Source: an uncultured Eubacterium sp.
GTDB taxonomy: Bacteria; Bacillota; Clostridia; Lachnospirales; Lachnospiraceae
NCBI GenBank assembly: GCA_948579355.1
Contig: CAPAOV010000008.1
Location: 1-64,000, forward strand
Direction: 5' to 3'
Length of the DNA stretch: 64,000 bases
The notes below the pieces were generated by a model, which searched no databases, had not been told where the DNA came from, and saw nothing but the letters and a program-made list of their open reading frames with translations. The number at the start of each line of letters is the position of its first letter. Within the stretch, counting starts at the first letter, position 1. The translations under genes and the position numbers were made by a program. Positions 15,488 to 23,569 of this stretch are shown here, one piece after another.

Positions 15488-16516
15488 ATGAGAGATTATA
15501 GCCGTCAAAATAAAAAGGCATGGGAATATAATGCATATGACTTTTGGACAAAGCACTCGGGCGCACCGGTTGAGAGGGCGAAAAGAGATTTGGAAAATCC
15601 CATAGGAATGTTGAAAAGGTATTCGGATTATTTTGATACTTATCAAGGTGTTAAAATAGCGAACATATGCGGCTCCTGTGGAAAGAAAGCAGTTCCTCTG
15701 GCTATTTTAGGGGCGGATGTTACGGTCTTTGACATTTCAGAAGATAATAAGAAATATGCGCTTGAAGTCGCAGCGGCTGCGAAAGTTGATTTGAATTTTG
15801 AGGTATGTGATATATTGGAAATTGATACAGGGAAGTATGGGAATTACTTTGATGTGGTGTTTATGGAAGGAGGCGTATTGCACTATTTTCATGACATTGA
15901 TGAGTTTATGCATATTATGCATTCTTTATTAAAGGACAACGGCAAAATGATATGCAGCGATTTTCATCCATTTACAAAAATATCAGATATATTGAGTTTG
16001 GAACAGCCGGCGATGAGTTACTTTTCAACAGAAATTTTTGAGGGCGAAATGGCGCATGCCCGCTTTTTTGATGAAAATATTCGGGCGGACATGCCTAAGT
16101 GCAGTTATAGAAAATATACCATTAGTGAGATTATCAATTCAATCATAAATAGTGGTTTTACTTTAAAAAAGTTTGACGAACATCCGGCGTGGACAAATGA
16201 GAAGATACCAGGGGAGTTTACTATTGTAGCGGGTAAACAATATGAGAAACGAAAATTAAGAATAACGGAATACACCTGCGAGCAAAACTCTGAACTGCTG
16301 CATCATTTAGACGAGCTGCATACGACAGAATTAGGAATTGCACGGATAAAAAAGAATCTGTCTCTGGATACAGATGATGTTGTTGTATGGTGCAAAGATA
16401 AAATCAATTCGCCTCATGCCGCTATTGCAAGAAGAGGTAAAAACTGGTACATAAATGTAGATGACATTGTTATTACAGTCAATGCGCATAGTTATACAAT
16501 CATAACGGCACACTAA
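15488..16516 (+). CDS. SAM methyltransferase fused to a DUF3781 domain
   Basis: About 342 residues. Residues 1-250 are a class I methyltransferase: VKIANICGSCGKKAVPLAIL is motif I, ADVTVFDISEDNK the post-strand-2 acid, and VFMEGGVLHYFHD motif IV. The last 85 residues (ELHTTELGIARIKKNLSLDT, RRGKNWYINVDDIVITVNAH) match the small stand-alone DUF3781 family, here attached in frame. ATG at 15488 has ggag upstream; ATGs at 15467 and 15476 are also possible. Substrate unknown. Confidence 0.75.
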   Translation: MRDYSRQNKKAWEYNAYDFWTKHSGAPVERAKRDLENPIGMLKRYSDYFDTYQGVKIANICGSCGKKAVPLAILGADVTVFDISEDNKKYALEVAAAAKVDLNFEVCDILEIDTGKYGNYFDVVFMEGGVLHYFHDIDEFMHIMHSLLKDNGKMICSDFHPFTKISDILSLEQPAMSYFSTEIFEGEMAHARFFDENIRADMPKCSYRKYTISEIINSIINSGFTLKKFDEHPAWTNEKIPGEFTIVAGKQYEKRKLRITEYTCEQNSELLHHLDELHTTELGIARIKKNLSLDTDDVVVWCKDKINSPHAAIARRGKNWYINVDDIVITVNAHSYTIITAH

Positions 16517-16710
16517 TTCGTCCATTTGCCAATCCGAACAGATATCTATGTCAAGTATATGGTAATATCATTGCACAGACATGCATATTGTGCTATTCTA
16601 AACAGGTGTATTGTATGTGTTTCCTAAATTGCCGGACGAGGCAAATCCGTGGAGGATATATGCAAATTATACAGAAAAAATTAATTATCAGAGAAAGAGG
16701 ACCGGAGTTC

Positions 16711-17484
16711 ATGCGTTTTACAAATAAGGAAATCATGCAGATTGCGATGAAGCAGTCGGCGATTGATGCTAATTGCAAAGTAGAAGATTTTTGTAAAAAA
16801 GAAAATGTAGTAGTTATGTCTGAGAAAAATGAACAGGCAAGAAAATATTTGCAACTGCCATTTGAGTGCAATTTAATTTCTTATGGCAACAATATTGTAG
16901 CATCAACAAAAGAAGAGTACAGAGAAATTGTTGGGTTGTACATTAATAAATATCCGGTAGAACATTGTTTTGAAACTCCTAATATGCATGTGCTGAATGA
17001 TGAATTGCAAAAACAAAATTTAAGGATTTGTTTTATGGCAGAATATTTTTTGCCGGATATAAATTATCTGAAAAAGCGGAATTGTGACTATGAATTGAGA
17101 ATCCTTAAACAAAAGGATTTTGCTGATTTGTATAAGACGGAATGGGAAAATGCCCTTTGCGAAAGAAGAAAAGAACTGGATGTATTGGGTATGGCTGCGT
17201 ATGATGATGAGAAACTGATAGGTTTGGCGGCATGTTCTGCGGATTGCGAGTCCATGTGGCAGATAGGAGTGGATGTTTTGCCTGAATACCGGATGCGGGG
17301 TATTGCGTCAGCGCTTACAAGCAGGTTAGCATTAGAGATATTAGATGAGGGAAAAGTTCCCTTTTATTGTACCGCATGGAGTAATCTGAAATCTGTCAGA
17401 AATGCGATTAAGAGCGGATTTAGACCTGCTTGGATTGAGATGACGGTAAAAGATATGGACACAGTAACAAAAATGAATAAGTGA
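16711..17484 (+). CDS. GNAT-family acetyltransferase (two-domain)
   Basis: About 257 residues. The N-terminal half (FTNKEIMQIAMKQSAIDANC) is the substrate or dimer domain seen in a clostridial GNAT family. The C-terminal half has IGVDVLPEYRMRGIASALTS (motif A) and FYCTAWSNLKSVRNAIKSGF (motif B). Start ATG 16711 with ggaccgg upstream. Acceptor unknown. Confidence 0.8.
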   Translation: MRFTNKEIMQIAMKQSAIDANCKVEDFCKKENVVVMSEKNEQARKYLQLPFECNLISYGNNIVASTKEEYREIVGLYINKYPVEHCFETPNMHVLNDELQKQNLRICFMAEYFLPDINYLKKRNCDYELRILKQKDFADLYKTEWENALCERRKELDVLGMAAYDDEKLIGLAACSADCESMWQIGVDVLPEYRMRGIASALTSRLALEILDEGKVPFYCTAWSNLKSVRNAIKSGFRPAWIEMTVKDMDTVTKMNK

Positions 17485-17507
17485 TATCGGAAAAAAGGAT
17501 AAGTGAA

Positions 17508-17633
17508 TTGGACGGGAAACTGAGGAATATGACATCTGTATATATATCAAAGCAGGATAAGAGGTTATTACTTTACCGGCAGGGGAGCAGAGTAGGGAAT
17601 GGTTTGTGGGAGAAACATTGGGAAGTCTTATAG
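17508..17633 (+). pseudogene. Nudix hydrolase N-terminal fragment
   Basis: About 41 codons reading DGKLRNMTSVYISKQDKRLL, then LYRQGSRVGNGLWE, closely matching the start of the Nudix gene at 9079. The frame then stops at 17631-17633 before the Nudix box. It is a related copy cut off at its 5' third, directly before the next acetyltransferase gene. Confidence 0.7.
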
Positions 17634-17655
17634 TTATCAAATATAGGAGGAAACT

Positions 17656-18087
17656 ATGATAAGAGAAGCAACAAAGGAAGATGTGACATGTATTGCTGAA
17701 ATGGCGCATATCATGTGGGAAAGCCATTTGGAAGAATTAGCGGAAGAATTTGAGATGGCGTTGGGAAATGAGGAATGTGTGATATATCTTTATTGTGTCG
17801 ACAATATGCCAATCGGATTTGCACAGTGCGGATTGCGCCATGATTATGTAGAGGGAACGGAAAGTAGTCCGGTTGGATATTTAGAGGGGATTTTTATTCG
17901 TGAACAATACCGGAAAAAAGGATATGCCGGCGATTTATTGAGGGAATGCGAAAAATGGGTCAAACAAAAAGGCTGTTCTGAGTTTGCAAGTGATTGCGAG
18001 TTAAATAATAATGTGAGTCTTGCTTTCCATATGAATACGGGATTTACAGAAGCAAACCGCATTATTTGTTTTACAAAGAGAATTTGA
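17656..18087 (+). CDS. AAC(6')-type aminoglycoside acetyltransferase-like GNAT
   Basis: A 143-residue protein. LRHDYVEGTESSPVGYLEGI, then FIREQYRKKGYAGDLLRECE (motif A) and FASDCELNNNVSLAFHMNTG with FTEANRIICFTK at the end are the diagnostic blocks of the AAC(6') family, which acetylates the 6'-amino group of aminoglycosides. Full length for the short AAC(6') group. Good binding site taggaggaaact. Whether it gives resistance in its host cannot be told from sequence. Confidence 0.8.
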   Translation: MIREATKEDVTCIAEMAHIMWESHLEELAEEFEMALGNEECVIYLYCVDNMPIGFAQCGLRHDYVEGTESSPVGYLEGIFIREQYRKKGYAGDLLRECEKWVKQKGCSEFASDCELNNNVSLAFHMNTGFTEANRIICFTKRI

Positions 18088-18191
18088 GAATATTATAGGT
18101 ATTTGATATCTGTGACTGTTATGAAATATAAATGAAAAGAGGAATATTCTAACTCTATTAAAATTTTACTTTGAATGACAGGAGTGATACA

Positions 18192-18857
18192 TTGAAGAAA
18201 TTGTTTCAGGCAATTCGGAAAAATGATATAGAGCAAATTAAGAAGATAATTGAAAGTAAACCGGAATTAGTCAATTGTGTCGCAAAGCAACCACCCAAAA
18301 AGGATGATGGGCAGTCTCCTTTACAGGTATCTTTGAAAACCGGTTGTTTCCAAATAGCAGAGTATCTCATTGATAAGGGGGCTGATTTGGACTTTATAGA
18401 AGATGTTTCTTGTTGTAATTTGTGGAGAGCTCCTGTTATTCACGATGCAATTAATGCTGCGGTAATGAATAGCAGATGGAATACGAATGATAAACTTATG
18501 GGATTCAGAATATTTTCAACAGAGCAGGAAGCTAAGAGAGCATATATGGTGCTTGAAAAAGTGGTCAAATTAGGTGCAGATGTGAATGCACTGGATTCTT
18601 ATGGCAATTCGGGAATCTGGAGATTTTGTTTACAGGCAAGTCAAATATTACCTACATATGATTATAACAATCATTGCGAAAGAGAGGATAGAGTTTTCAC
18701 AAAAGAATTAGAAGAAGATTTGACAAGAATATTGAAACTATTATATCAATATAATGCGGACTTTTCATACGTGTCTCCAAACACTAAACTAAGCGTTTTG
18801 GAGTTTTATAAAGAGGGAACTCTGGCAGAGTTGTTGAAAAACTGCACAATGAATTGA
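18192..18857 (+). CDS. ankyrin-repeat protein
   Basis: About 221 residues with at least two ankyrin motifs: DGQSPLQVSLKTGCFQIAEY followed by LIDKGADLDF, and VVKLGADVNALDSYGNSGIW; a less regular repeat is LLYQYNADFSYVSPN near the end. Ankyrin proteins act by protein binding; the partner is unknown. I chose TTG 18192 because aggag lies 7 bases upstream; a TTG at 18171 lacks one. Confidence 0.75.
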   Translation: MKKLFQAIRKNDIEQIKKIIESKPELVNCVAKQPPKKDDGQSPLQVSLKTGCFQIAEYLIDKGADLDFIEDVSCCNLWRAPVIHDAINAAVMNSRWNTNDKLMGFRIFSTEQEAKRAYMVLEKVVKLGADVNALDSYGNSGIWRFCLQASQILPTYDYNNHCEREDRVFTKELEEDLTRILKLLYQYNADFSYVSPNTKLSVLEFYKEGTLAELLKNCTMN

Positions 18858-18918
18858 TGTATTGCTCTGGTGAAAGTAATTGCAAAAACAAAGTCTATGA
18901 TGACCGGGAGGGGTATCT

Positions 18919-19593
18919 GTGAATTTCATTTTTGATATGGACGGACTTATGTTTGATACGGAGAGAATCTGTATTAAGGCATGGGATTATGCCGGAGAGA
19001 AGATTGGTGTTGGCAAAGCCGGATACATGGTATATAAGACGTTGGGAATGAATAGCGCTGCCGCTAACAAAGTCTGGAATGAGGAATTTGGCGACAGATA
19101 TAACGAGGATGAATTGAGGAAATATACAAATGATTATATGAAAAAATATTATGCTGAAAATACAGTTCCCGTGAAATATGGCCTGTATGAATTGCTTGAT
19201 TATTTACGGGATAAAAACTGTAAGATGATGGTCGCAAGTTCTTCTTCCCGCCGGCAGGTTGAAAAACATTTAAAAAGCGCCGGAGTATCCAACTATTTTG
19301 TTGATATTATCTGCGGCGATATGGTGGAAAACTCAAAGCCGGCGCCGGATATTTACCTGAAAGCATGTGAGATATTGGGAGCGTCACCCGAAGACTGTTT
19401 CGCTTTGGAGGATTCGAAGAATGGATTATTAGCAGCCTATAGGGCGGGTTGTAAGCCTGTTATGGTTCCCGATTTATGGCAGCCGGACGAAGAGACTTTG
19501 AAAATAATTATTGCCAGATACGATAATCTGGAACAGGTAAAGGACGCTATTGCAAATGGACAATGTATTTCTGCAAAGGGGGGCTTAAAGTGA
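18919..19593 (+). CDS. HAD-superfamily phosphatase (beta-phosphoglucomutase-like)
   Basis: A 224-residue protein with motif I FIFDMDGLMFDTE at residues 2-14 (DxDG), a helical cap, motif II VASSSSR, the motif III lysine in NSKPAPDIYLKA, and motif IV ALEDSKNGLLAA. Cap type and length fit the beta-phosphoglucomutase/sugar phosphatase group. GTG start with gggaggggtatct. Its stop overlaps the next gene's GTG by 4 bases, so the two are translated together. Confidence 0.85.
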   Translation: MNFIFDMDGLMFDTERICIKAWDYAGEKIGVGKAGYMVYKTLGMNSAAANKVWNEEFGDRYNEDELRKYTNDYMKKYYAENTVPVKYGLYELLDYLRDKNCKMMVASSSSRRQVEKHLKSAGVSNYFVDIICGDMVENSKPAPDIYLKACEILGASPEDCFALEDSKNGLLAAYRAGCKPVMVPDLWQPDEETLKIIIARYDNLEQVKDAIANGQCISAKGGLK

Positions 19594-20090
19594 AATATAT
19601 ATCGGATAAGGATTGTTGTTTTGAGCAGGATAATTTTTGGTTTCGGTATCGTGCGGCGGCAATTATTATTGAGGATGGATGCGTTTTAATGGCATATAAT
19701 GATGTGGATGATTATTTTTATAGTATTGGCGGGGGCGTACATTTGGGTGAGACTTCAGAACAGGCGGTGATAAGAGAGGTAAAAGAAGAAACCGGTATGA
19801 CATATGAGGTGGAGCGATTGGCATTTATAAGAGAATGCATGTATCATGGTAAAACTTCTTTTTCCGGTAAACAATGCCATATAGTAGAGTTTTATTATTT
19901 GATGAAACCAAAAGGGAAACGCCTGCTTGAAAATGGGGAGAGCAGAGGCACGACACAAGGGGTGCCGGAATATTTGCGTTGGATACCATTGCAACAACTA
20001 AAAGATTACAAAGTGTTTCCACAATTTTTTGGCGATAAGTTGTGTGAAATGCCGCAATCAATACAGCATGATATTTCAGACGAGCGTTAG
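19590..20090 (+). CDS. Nudix hydrolase
   Basis: A 166-residue protein with a full Nudix box, GGGVHLGETSEQAVIREVKEETGM, where REVKEE carries the metal-binding glutamates. RYRAAAIIIEDGCVLMAY precedes it. The GTG at 19590 sits after aaggggggc and overlaps the HAD phosphatase stop. A phosphatase-Nudix pair suggests nucleotide or sugar-nucleotide house-cleaning, which is inference. Confidence 0.85.
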   Translation: MKYISDKDCCFEQDNFWFRYRAAAIIIEDGCVLMAYNDVDDYFYSIGGGVHLGETSEQAVIREVKEETGMTYEVERLAFIRECMYHGKTSFSGKQCHIVEFYYLMKPKGKRLLENGESRGTTQGVPEYLRWIPLQQLKDYKVFPQFFGDKLCEMPQSIQHDISDER

Positions 20091-20147
20091 GAAACGACCA
20101 CTTATAGGAAGGTACAGGTACAGATTTTGTGTGAATGGAGGATGTAT

Positions 20148-20885
20148 ATGAACTTTTCTGAAATGACGGATGAAGAATTAGTTAAAATAAAGAAGGGTAG
20201 CGTGAAAATAGCTTTGATTGGTTTTGTATTTATTGTTGGCGCTCTGCTCTCTTTACTTTTTTTTGAAATAGATATTATTATAATGACTTGGTTTGTAATT
20301 TGTTGTTGTATTTGCGGCGGCTGTACCATTTATGTCTGCAAAAAAAATCATCCTATTGATTTGGAGCTGGGGAGAAGAAAACGGCAGGCAATATCAAGGG
20401 AAATACATCGTGTTGTACCAGCAGACTGCCAGACAGTTGTTACCGTGTCAAGAAATACGTTTGGGCTAAAACATGGGAAGTATTATATTTGGAAAGAGTA
20501 CGATATGCTAAGCTTTTATCCGGTCTGGAGGGTGTTAAAGAATCCGATAGAAGAAGTGGTTTCGATTGCCATTGAAGATATCATGTATTATAAAGTAGAG
20601 GGGTATGTGGGATTTAGCGCCATGGGGCGCGGAGTTGATACCAGACGCCTGCGCTTAATTATGGTGGGGCAGCGGCAGCTCGTATGTGATTTTCAGGATT
20701 ATAATACGTTAAAGATTGTCTTACCAGAAAAGGATTCTGCCTATATATCGAATGGGGGGATGACGTCAAAAGGAGCGAAAACTTCTTCTGCAGATGAGAT
20801 AATGAAGTACAAAAAATTATTGGATGACGGAATTATTACGGCGGATGAATTTGAGAAAAAGAAGCGCCAATTTCTTGATTTATAA
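20148..20885 (+). CDS. membrane protein with C-terminal SHOCT domain
   Basis: About 245 residues. Two adjacent hydrophobic helices at about 22-42 and 44-63 anchor the protein. A middle PH-like part follows (IEDIMYYKVEGYVGFSAMGR), and the last 30 residues, MKYKKLLDDGIITADEFEKK, are a SHOCT motif often found at the ends of oligomerising membrane proteins. Start ATG 20148 after atggaggatgtat. Function unknown. Confidence 0.75.
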   Translation: MNFSEMTDEELVKIKKGSVKIALIGFVFIVGALLSLLFFEIDIIIMTWFVICCCICGGCTIYVCKKNHPIDLELGRRKRQAISREIHRVVPADCQTVVTVSRNTFGLKHGKYYIWKEYDMLSFYPVWRVLKNPIEEVVSIAIEDIMYYKVEGYVGFSAMGRGVDTRRLRLIMVGQRQLVCDFQDYNTLKIVLPEKDSAYISNGGMTSKGAKTSSADEIMKYKKLLDDGIITADEFEKKKRQFLDL

Positions 20886-20900
20886 GTAGGAGTTTGAATT

Positions 20901-21221
20901 ATGAAACGCATATTTTTAATGCTTCAGCGAAGTGTTGTGATATTGTCGGGTTTTATTTGGGGAGCAGTTAGTTTCTTTTGGTTGGGTTATAGCATTCTGA
21001 CTATAGGTAATCTCATAGAGGAACCGGGTTCGCTCGATTATGAGTGGGAGGGCGAACGCATGCGTATATTTGGACTAATCGGGTGTGTTTTATATGTTCT
21101 AGTATTTGCCTGCATAGTATGGTTTTTGAAGAGGCAAAAACCATACTTGATTTTATTTCTGCTATCCATGCTTGGGAGCGGAATTATTTTAATCAGCTAT
21201 ATAGTTATGTTCAGAGCATAG
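20901..21221 (+). CDS. small membrane protein, unknown
   Basis: A 106-residue protein with hydrophobic helices at about 11-33, 56-75 and 81-103 and a short acidic loop (EEPGSLDYEWEGE). It starts 15 bp after the SHOCT protein and is probably in the same transcript. No family recognised. Confidence 0.6.
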   Translation: MKRIFLMLQRSVVILSGFIWGAVSFFWLGYSILTIGNLIEEPGSLDYEWEGERMRIFGLIGCVLYVLVFACIVWFLKRQKPYLILFLLSMLGSGIILISYIVMFRA

Positions 21222-21257
21222 CCTGCAGGCTTTACACAGAGTATGGGAGTGTTGTTT

Positions 21258-21851
21258 CTATATATCGTGTGGTATTAAGTTTGATTTTACAACGATACGA
21301 CAGTCACCATTTAAAATCCATTCGTGCATCCCCGCATCACCGGTACAAAATATATATTCTGCGTCTACAGGAAATCTGAAAAATGCACGGTATAGTTGAT
21401 TTATCATACCGCCGTGGGTAACGATGGCTAACGTGCTGTTTTCATCATTTTCCGAAATTATCTTTGACAGCATAAACTCAGCTCTATATCTGAATTCAAG
21501 TGCACTTTCCTGCTCATAAACGGCGGAATGTAATGGTACGTCGACTTGCGGATATTTTTCTTCGACAACATCATGGGCTAAACCTGCGAGCAAGCCGTTG
21601 TTAAACTCCATTAAGCGCTCATCAGGTATTAGAGGGGAACCGGTTTGTGAAGCCAAATGCTGTGCCGTCTGCATAGCTCTTTTAAGTGTGCTGTGATAAA
21701 TCTTTTCAACCTGATAATTTTGACAGATGTATTTGCTCGTGGCTTCTGCTTGATTATGTCCCCGTTCGGTCAGTTCAAAATCAGCTCTGCCCTCATGTAC
21801 GTCAAGAATATCAGCTTCGCTTTCGCCGTGTCTTATTACTAATAGCTTCAT
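21258..21851 (-). CDS. histidine phosphatase family protein
   Basis: About 197 residues beginning MKLLVIRHGESEADILDVHE, with the catalytic RHG; YHSTLKRAMQTA carries the second arginine and AIVTHGGMIN the second histidine. Phosphoglycerate-mutase-like; the substrate is unknown. Start ATG at 21851 preceded by gaaaggatgg. It is convergent with the small membrane gene and marks the first minus-strand gene after the long + strand block. Confidence 0.85.
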   Translation of the reverse strand: MKLLVIRHGESEADILDVHEGRADFELTERGHNQAEATSKYICQNYQVEKIYHSTLKRAMQTAQHLASQTGSPLIPDERLMEFNNGLLAGLAHDVVEEKYPQVDVPLHSAVYEQESALEFRYRAEFMLSKIISENDENSTLAIVTHGGMINQLYRAFFRFPVDAEYIFCTGDAGMHEWILNGDCRIVVKSNLIPHDI

Positions 21852-21972
21852 AAAATCCATCCTTTCATCACATGTCAATGTGTATATATTTTGCCTGTTT
21901 ACATAATATCAAAAGTAATTTTGTTTGTCACCAATTTTATATTGCTTTTTCAATTACCTGAGCAAATAAGAA

Positions 21973-22000
21973 AAACAGTCCGGCTTTAGCCAGACTGTTT
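21973..22000. terminator. bidirectional intrinsic terminator
   Basis: A 12-bp stem with one mismatch (AAACAGTCCGGC with GCCAGACTGTTT) around a TTTA loop, flanked by A-rich and T-rich sequence on both sides. It serves the minus-strand sigma/anti-sigma operon that ends at 22027. Confidence 0.8.
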
Positions 22001-22026
22001 TCATTCTCCGTTTCCGGAACCGTTCC

Positions 22027-22797
22027 TTATTCCGTTCCCTTTGCATACTTTTTTTCCATCTTTTCAATTTTTTCTATATACTCATCCATCTTCTTTTGTC
22101 TGTCTTTGGTCCATTCGATATAACTTGCCTGTATATCTTTCTTTTCTGATACCTCAAATAGAGAAGCGTTTTCCGCTATTTTGCGCACTTCGTTCTTTGG
22201 CATACTGCAGCCGTCTATACAAATCATATAATCGGAATCGTTATACTGGAACAGGGCGATATATCTCCTGCCTCCCTTATCCGCAATGATTCCTTGTCCC
22301 TCTTCGGTCTGGAATTTTTTCAACCCTTCCGTTCTGCGGATTGTCCTATAGTCCGTTTTCATATGATATAAAATAACACTGAAAAAGCCGTTTTCATCCT
22401 TTTTTCCTTTGCGGTAAAAATAAGTATCCTCTTTATCCTGCTTAAACCCATGCGGGATATAAGATAATTTTATATCGCATAAACCCTCTTTTTTGCTATT
22501 CTCCGGTTTGCTTGTAGGCAGTGAAACTTCTGTAATTTCCTCGAGCTCCTTGTCCACATGGACTTGCCATTTCTCACCGCGCTGCTTCTCTGTCGACGTA
22601 GGCAGATGAGTGGCCGCATAGATTCCCGTACTTCCCAGAAACACGATTCCCACAAGCGCCGCTGCCCGAAATCCCATCCTGCATTTGTCTCGTTTTGTGA
22701 GCTTTTGGGCCCGCTTCTCATCCTGTTTCCGAATTTTTGCTTTCGCTGTTTCCGATAGATGTATTTCTTTAAATAATTCATTATACTGCTCTTTCAT
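22027..22797 (-). CDS. anti-sigma factor-like membrane protein (DUF4367-type)
   Basis: A 256-residue protein. A basic cytoplasmic N-terminus of about 42 residues is followed by one membrane helix (GFRAAALVGIVFLGSTGIYA) and an extracellular domain with LSYIPHGFKQDKEDTYFYRK, typical of DUF4367 sensor domains, and a charged C-terminal tail. It overlaps the sigma factor gene by ATGA, so it is very probably that factor's regulator. There is no zinc-binding anti-sigma HxxxCxxC motif. Confidence 0.8.
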   Translation of the reverse strand: MKEQYNELFKEIHLSETAKAKIRKQDEKRAQKLTKRDKCRMGFRAAALVGIVFLGSTGIYAATHLPTSTEKQRGEKWQVHVDKELEEITEVSLPTSKPENSKKEGLCDIKLSYIPHGFKQDKEDTYFYRKGKKDENGFFSVILYHMKTDYRTIRRTEGLKKFQTEEGQGIIADKGGRRYIALFQYNDSDYMICIDGCSMPKNEVRKIAENASLFEVSEKKDIQASYIEWTKDRQKKMDEYIEKIEKMEKKYAKGTE

Positions 22798-23279
22798 AAC
22801 GTCCCTCCATTTTCCAAAATATCTTTTAACATTTCTCGCCCTCTTTGCAGCCGCTTTTTCACGGCCGCTTCCGACGAACCCACAATCGCTCCGATTTCCT
22901 TACACGTATAGCCCTCATAATAGTGTAGATGAACGGCCGCCTTAATCGGGGACGGAAGCTGCAGGATTTCGGCCATCTGCTCCTGCTTTTCCTCCGCGGC
23001 AACTACTTCTTTGATATCATCCAAATTGATATGGATTCTTCGTCTATTCTTTCGCAGGAAATTTTTTGATTTATTTACGGCTACCCGCAGCAGCCATGCT
23101 TTCTCATGTTCCTCTTCCCGAAATTTACCGGAATGGGTCATATAGGAAATAAAAGTTTCCTGCACAATCTCCTCCGCGTCATAACGGTTGCCAAGCATAG
23201 AAAGGCAGACTCTCATCAGCATATCACCATATAAATCAAGCGCCTGCTCAATCTTTTCCTTGGATTGTTCCAGTGTCAA
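22794..23279 (-). CDS. ECF-type RNA polymerase sigma factor
   Basis: About 161 residues. Region 2 is LRVCLSML-like MRVCLSMLGNRYDAEEIVQE with the ...ETFISYM helix; region 4 is LPSPIKAAVHLHYYEGYTCK and GSSEAAVKKRLQRGREML. Start TTG at 23279 with aaaggaggagattac upstream. ECF factors answer envelope or antimicrobial stress; the targets are not visible here. Confidence 0.9.
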   Translation of the reverse strand: MTLEQSKEKIEQALDLYGDMLMRVCLSMLGNRYDAEEIVQETFISYMTHSGKFREEEHEKAWLLRVAVNKSKNFLRKNRRRIHINLDDIKEVVAAEEKQEQMAEILQLPSPIKAAVHLHYYEGYTCKEIGAIVGSSEAAVKKRLQRGREMLKDILENGGTL

Positions 23280-23569
23280 GTAATCTCCTCCTTTCACCCT
23301 ATACACACCTGAGGGTGGAAAATGGTGAAAAAAGCGTCGTAAAAAATTCGCTGAATTGATTATACCATTTATTCTCTGTGTCTATCAAATGGGGTAAACT
23401 ACAGGAGGCATTTCTTTTCTATTATTAACAATTGAAAAATAAAAAACTTTATGATAGAATAATTTGCGCAAAAGCATAAACATATTGTCATATCCTTATA
23501 GAGAGGGAAATGTAGTAACCGGCAACATGTTTTGCTATAATTAATTTGATATTTGGGAGGTAATTTTGT

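Noticed and set aside
5522..21221. Chromosomal integron cassette array
   Set aside because: The gene content fits, but I found no attC-like paired GTTRRRY/RYYYAAC sites at the gene borders and no integron-type integrase.
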